In this document: one piece after another, positions 37,486-44,605 of the stretch
Layout: each line of letters starts with the position of its first letter
Numbering within the stretch: position 1 is the first letter of the stretch
Source: an uncultured Cohaesibacter sp.
GTDB taxonomy: Bacteria > Pseudomonadota > Alphaproteobacteria > Rhizobiales > Cohaesibacteraceae
Length of the DNA: 64,000 nt
NCBI RefSeq assembly: GCF_963676485.1
Contig: NZ_OY781114.1
Span: 1,364,001-1,428,000, forward strand
Direction: 5' to 3'
Translations under genes and position numbers: made by a program
The notes under the pieces: model-generated
What the model was told of the DNA's origin: nothing
Seen by the model: the letters and a program-made list of their open reading frames with translations, nothing else
Databases searched by the model: none

Positions 37486-39862
37486 GAGCAGACCGTGCGA
37501 TGATCGCCTCCTGCATTTCAGGCGAAAGATTGACGAACTGGGTGCTGTATCCGGCCACCCGCACCAGAAGATCCTTGTAGTCTTCCGGATTCTTCTGGGC
37601 CTTGCGCAGGGTTTCGCTGGACAGCGTGTTGAACTGCACATGGAAGGCACCAAGGGAGAAATAGGCGCGGATGATACCACCCAGATCGCGCTTGCCTTTT
37701 GGCGTGCTGACCAGATCCTCGCTCAGACGCAGATTGAGCAAAGTGCCACCCGTATGGACATCGTGGTTCATCTTGGCGCTGGAGCGCATGGCCGCAAGCG
37801 GGCTTTTCACATCGCTGCCCGCAAAGGGGGAAACACCTTCGGTGATCGGCTTGGTCGCCTTGCGTCCGCATGGGGTGGCGCCAACAATCCGACCGGTCGG
37901 GATATAGTTGGAAATGCCCATGAAAGCGGAGTTGAAGGGAGAGCCGAAATTATCCTTATAAGCACGGGTCTTGCGGTAATAATAGTTGGCCAGATCGCGC
38001 GCGATGGCGTCGACATAATCGTCATCATTGCCATATTTCACCACGGCCTGCGCCTTGGTGCGCAAAGCGTCATAGCCTTCCCAGTCCGCATTCATGGCAG
38101 CATCCAGCTCAACGAGCGTTGTCACCTTGTCTTCAAAGACCAGCTTCTTGATGACCGCTAGCGAATTGGCAACCACCGCAAGGCCGATCCCTGTCAGAAC
38201 AGGCCCGACATTGTATTTGGCGCCTCCGCGGGAGAGGTCCTTGCCTTCTTCCAGACAATGGCCAATGCAGGTGGAAAGGAACGGACGCGGTACCATTTCC
38301 GAATGAAGCTTCTGGGCAATGACAGTGGAGACCACCGAATGGTGGATCAGATTGCCCACTTGCTCAAAAGTGGCATCCTCGATCTCCTGATAGCTGGAAT
38401 AATCTGCCAGAGGTTTGGCATCCAGCCCCATCTTCTCGCCAGTAAGGCGGCTCTTGCCCTCATTGAGGGCATATTCCATGGCGGCGGCGAAATTGACATT
38501 GACCGCACTGGTCCACTGCCCCGTCTGGCGGAAATGAGGCACCACACAGCCGCAATTGTTCCAGTCGCGCGCATCTTCAGGCTCGTAGCCTGCTTGCAGC
38601 AGCATCTGCGTTCCGGCCTGATCGTTGTGAATGGCAGGAAAGCCAGTGCCCTTGCTGACCAGATCGGACACAGCATAAAGAAATTCCGGAGGGCAATCCG
38701 ATTGCACGCGCACGCTGAGCCCTGGCTGGTGGGTGCGCACCTCGTCGGTCGCTTCAAGGCAGAGATATGTCAACTCGTTGGTCGCGTCGCTGCCATCGCG
38801 TTTTTTGCCCCCAACCGTCAGGTTCTGAAACTGGTTATAGCCTGCGAAATAGCCTGTGGTGTTTTCTGAAATGGTCCAGACCCATTCGGAATATTTCAGC
38901 CACAGGGCATGGATCAACTCCTTCGCGCCAGCCTTGTCCAAAGCGCCCTTGTCCATGTCGGCCGCATAATAGGGATACATGAACTGGTCATAACGGCCCG
39001 GATTGAGCGCCAAAGGATTCTCGGTGATAATACCGCCCAACTGGACAAACCAGATGAATTGCGTGGCCTCATGGAAGCTTTGCGGCGGGCATTCAGGCAC
39101 ACGGCGGCACACACGGGCAATCTCTTCCAGCTCAGCCTTGCGGGTGGCGTCGGCCTCATCGGCTGCCATGCTCTCAGCCAAATCAGCATAGCGATTAGCC
39201 AACAGGATGATGGCCTTGGCGCTCAGGATGGTTGCCTGATAATAGTGGATCCGGTCGATATCTTCGGCATTGAGGTAATCAAGCGCTGCGAGCTTTTCCT
39301 CGGCCTCCTTCAGGATACCGCCATAGCCCTTGACGAACAGATGCCCTTCATAATCGGGCGTGATTTCACCCACCGCCTGCCGCCATTTGGAATCATTGTC
39401 GATGATGCCCGTATCAACGGCAATTCTGGCGGTCTCCTCTGGCAAAGCAGCAAGGAAATGCTCTTCCAGAGACTTACCATGCCAATAGGGGAAAATCTCC
39501 GCCCGGACGACGTCGCATTGGTCCGGTGTGATCTGATAGGGGTCCTGCGGGCGCGTAGGGAAAGTGTCCATTTCCTTGTCGACCCACTGCCATGAATATT
39601 CCGGCGTGAGGATGCCTGTCCTGCGAAATTTGCCCGCGGTCCCGACAATCAGTTCATCTTCAAAAATACGCACCTGGAATTGAGCGCAAAAATCATAGAA
39701 TGCCTGAGCACGGCGCAGAATGATCGGCTTGCCTTCGGTCTTCTTGTGCGACCCCGTATAGATCTTGGCGCGCTGATAACAGATAGAGGGCTTGGTATTG
39801 ACGTAACTCTGCCGCAGCCGCTCTATGCGATCCGAAACAGGTTTCATGGTTTTCAGCATCAT
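37472..39862 (-). CDS. Glycyl radical enzyme of unassigned substrate
   Basis: This 796-aa PFL-superfamily protein has a PFL domain from about residue 10 to 660 and the C-terminal glycyl radical domain with RVAGYSTQFVNLS (Gly771, codon 37550-37552). The active-site loop reads NNCGCVVPHF: the thiyl Cys is Cys439, with a second Cys437 two residues earlier. Dehydratase, choline and isethionate lyase members have GC-x-E here; this enzyme has Val441 in place of that Glu. Pyruvate formate-lyase has adjacent CC, which is also absent. Its function is therefore open. The oxygen-sensitive radical implies anaerobic use. It is coupled to its activase and sits next to the TRAP/aldolase operon. Confidence 0.92.
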   Translation of the reverse strand: MMLKTMKPVSDRIERLRQSYVNTKPSICYQRAKIYTGSHKKTEGKPIILRRAQAFYDFCAQFQVRIFEDELIVGTAGKFRRTGILTPEYSWQWVDKEMDTFPTRPQDPYQITPDQCDVVRAEIFPYWHGKSLEEHFLAALPEETARIAVDTGIIDNDSKWRQAVGEITPDYEGHLFVKGYGGILKEAEEKLAALDYLNAEDIDRIHYYQATILSAKAIILLANRYADLAESMAADEADATRKAELEEIARVCRRVPECPPQSFHEATQFIWFVQLGGIITENPLALNPGRYDQFMYPYYAADMDKGALDKAGAKELIHALWLKYSEWVWTISENTTGYFAGYNQFQNLTVGGKKRDGSDATNELTYLCLEATDEVRTHQPGLSVRVQSDCPPEFLYAVSDLVSKGTGFPAIHNDQAGTQMLLQAGYEPEDARDWNNCGCVVPHFRQTGQWTSAVNVNFAAAMEYALNEGKSRLTGEKMGLDAKPLADYSSYQEIEDATFEQVGNLIHHSVVSTVIAQKLHSEMVPRPFLSTCIGHCLEEGKDLSRGGAKYNVGPVLTGIGLAVVANSLAVIKKLVFEDKVTTLVELDAAMNADWEGYDALRTKAQAVVKYGNDDDYVDAIARDLANYYYRKTRAYKDNFGSPFNSAFMGISNYIPTGRIVGATPCGRKATKPITEGVSPFAGSDVKSPLAAMRSSAKMNHDVHTGGTLLNLRLSEDLVSTPKGKRDLGGIIRAYFSLGAFHVQFNTLSSETLRKAQKNPEDYKDLLVRVAGYSTQFVNLSPEMQEAIIARSAHGSY

Positions 39863-39941
39863 ATTGCTCCGCTTCCATCAGCATCCGCGCGCAGAACAAC
39901 GTCAAGCGCCATTCTGAGGCACTGCGCCCTAATGACATACT

Positions 39942-39979
39942 ATGTGCGTAGTGGCACATCTTGTGCGCAATAACGCACA
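39942..39979. promoter_or_regulatory. Tandem inverted repeats at the GRE promoter
   Basis: ATGTGC-N6-GCACAT (39942-39959) and TGTGCG-N6-CGCACA (39962-39979) are perfect inverted repeats whose centres are exactly 20 bp apart, on one face of the helix. They lie at and just downstream of the predicted transcription start of the GRE gene, the position of a repressor operator. The XRE-cupin protein is a candidate ligand-responsive binder. Confidence 0.6.
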
Positions 39980-39983
39980 GCTC

Positions 39984-40012
39984 TTTTTATGAAACGGATA
40001 TGCACAAGTCAA
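39984..40012 (-). promoter_or_regulatory. Sigma70-type promoter of the GRE-activase operon
   Basis: On the minus strand TTGACT (40012-40007), a 17-bp spacer and TAAAAA (39989-39984) form a -35/-10 pair about 120 bp upstream of the GRE start. No clear FNR palindrome was seen nearby. Confidence 0.5.
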
Positions 40013-40019
40013 CTTGCAG

Positions 40020-40657
40020 CATTCTACTTAAGTTTTTGTACTTATTTGCATTTTCACATTCACGTGAACTCTCGTCGGCTACACCCCCGCGACTTATAGA
40101 CGGGGTATCTTTCACCCAAATTTGATCGGATAGAATCCGTTAAATTTATTTTTTCACATTTTAAATATATATACCAAAAATCCATACCTGATGGGCATCA
40201 TAATACCAAAAATATGGCTTCACAAAAATTCATATCGATATATATACAGAATATTTCCATTTTATATTTTTAAATTTTAAAATTTTTTACAAATCCATAT
40301 ATATGTGAATTTTTTAGATTTAATTTTTCCGATATATACAAACAAAATAAATCCCACACGTCAGAATAATACCAACAATAAAAATAATTATACTGTATAA
40401 GATTATGTTTTATTGACAATTTTGATTCCTAAATATTTAAACCAAAGTTTAAAAGCTGTTTTGTGTAAAACCATCACCCCATTCAGTCATTCATTCTCGA
40501 CACATAAAAACACAGCGTATTGCTTTGGTTTTCGTGACTGGAAAAGTCAAAAATTGCTAAGATCAACTTGCACTCAATTTAGGTATATCACTTAAAAATT
40601 TGATGAAAATTTTGATCACTGTTTCATTTTCAGCACGAGTGTGCTAAAGCCCTACCC
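40020..40657. other. Very AT-rich regulatory tract upstream of proVWX
   Basis: This stretch of about 630 bp has long A/T runs (for example around 40141-40340) and is far poorer in GC than its surroundings. ATACCAAAAAT occurs twice (about 40171 and 40203). A possible -35/-10 pair is TTGACA (40413-40418), 17 bp, TTTAAA (40436-40441). A 60-codon open frame at 40413-40595 looks fortuitous. The tract may be bent, nucleoid-protein-bound promoter DNA. Confidence 0.5.
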
Positions 40658-41866
40658 ATGACTATTAAAATGAAAGTTAGGAACGTTTCCAAGCTCTTTA
40701 ATGATGAGAGTGGTGAAGGCTGGAAGCGCGTTCAGCAAGGACAAAGCAAAGAGCAGATTTTTCGCGAAACCGGCGTCACCGTCGGAATCAACAATGTCAG
40801 CTTTGACGTAAACGAAGGCGAGATCTTCGTTATCATGGGTCTCTCCGGATCCGGCAAGTCCACACTGGTGCGCACTTTGAACGGCTTGATCCCTTCCTCA
40901 GCAGGGGAAATCTGGGTCGACGATGTCGATGTAGCCTCTTGCTCAAAGGAAGAGCTTCGAAAGGTTCGGCGCGAGAAATGCTGCATGGTATTCCAGCATT
41001 TCGCGCTTTTTCCGCACAAGACTGTCTTGGATAATGTGGCCTTCGGTTTGAAGGTCAGCGGCGTTCCCAAAGAGGAACGCTACAAGAGAGCGCTTGAATC
41101 CCTTGATAAAGTAGGGCTGGATGCGCATGCAGACAGCTATCCGGGCGAGCTTTCGGGCGGTATGCAGCAGCGTGTCGGTCTAGCACGCGGTCTGGCCAAT
41201 GATCCGGAAATCCTGTTGATGGATGAGCCGTTTGGTGCGCTTGATCCGTTGATCCGCCGCGAGATGCAGGATGAATTGGTCGTGCTCCAGCGCGAGCTGA
41301 AGAAAACCATCATCTTCATCACCCACGATCTCAACGAAGCCCTGCTTCTGGGTGATCGCATCGCAATCATGAAAGACGGCGCCTTCGTTCAGGTAGGGAC
41401 AGCTCAGGACATCGTTTCCGATCCGGCAGACGCCTATGTGAGAGCGTTTGTTGCCGATATTGACCGCAGCCGCGTTTACACCGCTTCCGACATTGCCGAA
41501 GATGCCTCTCGCGTTCCACTCACCGCGCGGGCTTCCGATGCAACATCCGCCATGGACCGGACCGGAACCGAGATCATTCATGTGGTCAAGGATGGCGTTC
41601 CGGCCGGGCTTCTGACTCGGAGCGACGTTGAGAATGCCAAGCCTTCAGCGCGCGTCATGGACATCATGCATGCCCATCCACCGACCGTGCCTCAAGACGC
41701 TTATCTCAATGAAATCTATTCAGAAGCGCAAACCGGTATGCCTTTGGCCGTAACCGATGATGACGGCAGGCTGGTTGGTGTTGTTTCCGCAGAGAATATC
41801 TTCGAACATCTGGCTTCAGATGAAGAAGAGACCGGACCGGACAGCATCACAAGCGCAGCAATATAA
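40658..41866 (+). CDS. proV: Glycine betaine/proline ABC transporter ATPase (ProV type)
   Basis: This 402-aa protein has the ABC domain with Walker A GLSGSGKST, Q-loop FQHFALFPH, signature LSGGMQQR, Walker B ILLMDEPFGALDP and the H-loop THD. The N-terminal extension VSKLFNDESGEGWKRVQQGQSKEQI is typical of ProV/OpuAA. The C-terminal pair of CBS domains (about 290-395) senses ionic strength in OpuA relatives. It powers uptake of osmoprotectants. First gene of proVWX, behind the AT-rich tract, 13 nt before proW. Confidence 0.9.
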   Translation: MTIKMKVRNVSKLFNDESGEGWKRVQQGQSKEQIFRETGVTVGINNVSFDVNEGEIFVIMGLSGSGKSTLVRTLNGLIPSSAGEIWVDDVDVASCSKEELRKVRREKCCMVFQHFALFPHKTVLDNVAFGLKVSGVPKEERYKRALESLDKVGLDAHADSYPGELSGGMQQRVGLARGLANDPEILLMDEPFGALDPLIRREMQDELVVLQRELKKTIIFITHDLNEALLLGDRIAIMKDGAFVQVGTAQDIVSDPADAYVRAFVADIDRSRVYTASDIAEDASRVPLTARASDATSAMDRTGTEIIHVVKDGVPAGLLTRSDVENAKPSARVMDIMHAHPPTVPQDAYLNEIYSEAQTGMPLAVTDDDGRLVGVVSAENIFEHLASDEEETGPDSITSAAI

Positions 41867-41879
41867 TTAGGAGACTGAC

Positions 41880-42803
41880 TTGATCAGCCCTTCAGACTTT
41901 TTAACTATTCCGTTTGATGAAGTGGTCAACAGCTTCGTTCGCGGGTTTCTGGTTCCTAACTTTCGTCCGTTTTTCAGGGCGCTACAGGTTCCGGTGAACG
42001 AAGTTCTTCAGGCACTTGATGGCTTTTTTGCCTGGGTGCCAATGATCATTATCACCCTCTTTTTTGCTTTGGTCGCCTGGCGTGTTGTGAACCGCACCAT
42101 GGCCATAGCGACCATTATCGGTTTCTGTTTTATTGACATGATCGGCCTGTGGCCGGAAACCATGACAACCCTGTCGATGATTATCACATCGGTGCTCTTC
42201 TGCGCCGTGATCGGTATCCCCGTCGGCATTCTCGCCTCAAGCAGCGACACAGCCTGGAAAATCGTCCGTCCCATTCTGGATATCATGCAGACGGTTCCAA
42301 GCTTCGTTTATCTTGTGCCGATTGTCATGCTCTTCGGTGTCGGTATGGCTCCGGGCATCATTGCTACGATTATCTTTGCCTTGCCGCCAATCATTCGCAT
42401 GACCAACCTTGGCATTCGCAATGTGCGCAAGGATCTGATCGAAGCGTCGGAGTCCTTCGGCGCGACCTATTTCCAGATTTTGTGGGAAGTCCAGATTCCT
42501 CTGGCTTTGCGCACAATCATGGCAGGTCTCAACCAGACCCTGATGCTGGCTTTGTCCATGGTCGTTATTGCCGCCCTCATCGGGGCTGGTGGCCTTGGTC
42601 TGGTGGTCAACACCGGTCTTGGACGCCTTGATGTTGGTGGGGCGACCGCTGGCGGCGTCGGCATCGTCATTCTGGCGATCATTCTCGACCGCATCACGCA
42701 GGGCTTTGCTGAACCAAACACAAACACTACGTCTTTGTTTGGTTTCATTACGTCCATTTTCAAGGGGCAACCTGCAACGGATTCCGACAAACAAAAAGCT
42801 TGA
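41880..42803 (+). CDS. proW: Glycine betaine/proline ABC permease (ProW type)
   Basis: This 307-aa membrane protein starts with TTG behind TAGGAG. It has six to seven helices and the EAA-type cytoplasmic loop NVRKDLIEASESFGATYFQILWEVQIPLA (first half quoted from IRNVRKDLIEA). The stretch IMQTVPSFVYLVPIVMLFG is characteristic of ProW/OpuAB. The N-terminal cytoplasmic tail is shorter than in E. coli ProW. It works with the ATPase and ProX-like protein encoded beside it. Confidence 0.9.
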   Translation: MISPSDFLTIPFDEVVNSFVRGFLVPNFRPFFRALQVPVNEVLQALDGFFAWVPMIIITLFFALVAWRVVNRTMAIATIIGFCFIDMIGLWPETMTTLSMIITSVLFCAVIGIPVGILASSSDTAWKIVRPILDIMQTVPSFVYLVPIVMLFGVGMAPGIIATIIFALPPIIRMTNLGIRNVRKDLIEASESFGATYFQILWEVQIPLALRTIMAGLNQTLMLALSMVVIAALIGAGGLGLVVNTGLGRLDVGGATAGGVGIVILAIILDRITQGFAEPNTNTTSLFGFITSIFKGQPATDSDKQKA

Positions 42804-42887
42804 TAAAACGACTGCGAAAGCCGGGTGGACTCTGTCTGTCTGGCTTTTGCTATTTTTAACCACTGAATTACTAGAGGAGAGATTATT

Positions 42888-43898
42888 ATGGCAAATGCTA
42901 TCCGTAAATTTGCTGCAGCCGCGGCTCTGTCCGGCGCCGTTATGGTTTGTGCTGCCCCTTCCTTCGCAGCTGACATGCCCGGTGAAGGCGTAACCATTAA
43001 AATGGGTCAGGCAACCTGGGACACAGGTTGGTTCCATTCCGAAATCTACAGCCAGCTGTTCCAGAAGCTCGGCTACACCGTTGATGGCCCGACCACGCTT
43101 GACGTGCCGGTTTTCTATCAGTCCGTCGCATTTGGCGACCTGGATTTGTGGGTCAACGGCTGGTTCCCGCTGCATGATACCTATAAGCCTGCTTTTGAAG
43201 ATACAGCGTCCATCGTTGGCGCTGTTGCGCCAAAAGGTGCGCTGCAGGGCTATCTCGTCGACAAAGCTGCCGTTGATGAATTCGACATCAAGTCTCTGGA
43301 CGATTTCAAACGCCCCGAAGTCAAAAAAGCCTTTGACCGCAATGGTGACGGCAAAGCAGACATGGTTGCCTGCCCTCCGGGCTGGGGGTGTGAAATGGCC
43401 ATTGCCAAGCATATGAAAGACTATGATCTGGGCGATGATATCAACCTGATCAAGGCTGGCTATTCCGCTTCCATGGCCGATGCTGTTGCTTCCTATGAAG
43501 CTGGCGAACATATCCTGTTCTACACATGGACCCCGAACTGGACCGTGAACCAGCTGAAGCCGGGTAAAGATGTGATGTGGATCAACGTGCCGGAGCGTGA
43601 TGGTGTTGAAACGCCACCAGCCGTGAAGGGCCTTAAATCCTGCGTAACCGATCCTTGCTCCATGGGCTTTGCTGCAACCGATATCCTGCCGGTTGCCAAC
43701 GATGCCTTCATCGAGAAGAACCCTGCGGTCAAGACCCTTCTTGAGGAAGTCCGTATTCCGGTACAGGACATCTATGCGCAGAATGCGGCCATGAACAAAG
43801 GCGACGATGATGTGAAAGCTCAGGCTTCTGCATGGATCGAAAAGCATCAGGACGAAGTCAACAAATGGCTCGATGATGCACGCGCCGCTGCGAAATAA
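42888..43898 (+). CDS. proX: Glycine betaine-binding periplasmic protein (ProX type)
   Basis: This 336-aa exported protein has a signal peptide ending at APSFAA (about residue 27). ProX features are MGQATWDTGWFHSEIY, SVAFGDLDLWVNGWFPLHD and ACPPGWGCEMA, with several Trp residues suited to the aromatic box that holds the quaternary ammonium. Paired Cys (CPPGWGC and SCVTDPC) probably form disulfides. GAGGAGA precedes the ATG. Last gene of the operon, ended by a strong terminator. Confidence 0.9.
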   Translation: MANAIRKFAAAAALSGAVMVCAAPSFAADMPGEGVTIKMGQATWDTGWFHSEIYSQLFQKLGYTVDGPTTLDVPVFYQSVAFGDLDLWVNGWFPLHDTYKPAFEDTASIVGAVAPKGALQGYLVDKAAVDEFDIKSLDDFKRPEVKKAFDRNGDGKADMVACPPGWGCEMAIAKHMKDYDLGDDINLIKAGYSASMADAVASYEAGEHILFYTWTPNWTVNQLKPGKDVMWINVPERDGVETPPAVKGLKSCVTDPCSMGFAATDILPVANDAFIEKNPAVKTLLEEVRIPVQDIYAQNAAMNKGDDDVKAQASAWIEKHQDEVNKWLDDARAAAK

Positions 43899-43950
43899 GG
43901 GCCTGAAAGATCAGGCGCCTCTTGCCTGACCTTGACAGTCTCAAATAACA

Positions 43951-43985
43951 AGCCGTCACGATCGAAAGATCGTGGCGGCTTTTTT
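43951..43985 (+). terminator. Terminator of proVWX
   Basis: AGCCGTCACGATC-GAAA-GATCGTGGCGGCT with one mismatch pair, followed by TTTTT. Confidence 0.92.
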
Positions 43986-44043
43986 GTGTGGTGCCATCTG
44001 CCTGCCAGATGCTGGGCCGCTATTCAGCGCACAAAAAACCGGA

Positions 44044-44514
44044 TCAAGGCGTGCGTGCCACTCCCTCCTTAACCCGACGCAGTGGTATGGAGCTCACGAT
44101 ATTGGCAACACCGGGCACCTTGGTTAGCCGCCCTACAAGGAAAGTCTCGAATTCCTTGAGATTGCGGGTTACCACGCGCATCATGTAGTCGCGATTACCG
44201 GTCATCAGCCAGCAATCAACCACCTCGTCAAAGGCATCGATCGCTGCTTCGAATTGCGCCAATGCGTCATCCACCTGCTTGTCCAACTGCACAGAAACGA
44301 AGACCGTGACATCAAAGCCAAGAGCGGTCTCATCAATCAGGGCGCTGTAGCCTGTGATGATGCCGCTTTCTTCGAGCCGCCTGAGGCGCCGAGCCGTGGG
44401 CGTCGCGCTCAATTTGATGGTGTCTGCCAGCGTTTGCAGAGACATGCGGCCATCTTGTCCCAAAGCACGCAGGATTTGTATGTCAAACGCATCTAGACTA
44501 GCTGATTTCATCAC
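44044..44514 (-). CDS. Lrp/AsnC-family transcriptional regulator
   Basis: This 156-aa protein has an N-terminal HTH (LDAFDIQILRALGQDGRMS, LSATPTARRLRRLEESGII) and a RAM ligand/oligomer domain (FVSVQLDKQ, VVDCWLMTGNRDYMMRVV). It responds to an amino acid. It is divergent from the 2-oxoacid dehydrogenase E1 gene with a 91-bp gap and most likely controls it, as MdeR controls mdeAB in Pseudomonas. Confidence 0.88.
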   Translation of the reverse strand: MMKSASLDAFDIQILRALGQDGRMSLQTLADTIKLSATPTARRLRRLEESGIITGYSALIDETALGFDVTVFVSVQLDKQVDDALAQFEAAIDAFDEVVDCWLMTGNRDYMMRVVTRNLKEFETFLVGRLTKVPGVANIVSSIPLRRVKEGVARTP

Positions 44515-44605
44515 AAATTTCTCTATTCATAGTGTTATCCTCCAATTTTATACCAATGAAAAAGCAAAAAAGCGAGGATCATCCTAATCAATTCCCTTAA
44601 GATGT

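Noticed and set aside
39863-40020. FNR box expected before an oxygen-sensitive enzyme
   Set aside because: No TTGAT-N4-ATCAA-like palindrome is present near the GRE promoter; anaerobic control, if any, must come another way.
40413-40595. 60-codon plus-strand frame in the AT-rich tract
   Set aside because: No ribosome-binding site and no recognisable domain; AT-rich DNA yields few informative frames and this one overlaps a possible -35/-10.
42237-43847. 536-codon minus-strand frame across proW and proX
   Set aside because: It is a mirror of two real genes plus their spacer; the composition is unlike a folded protein and no motif is seen.
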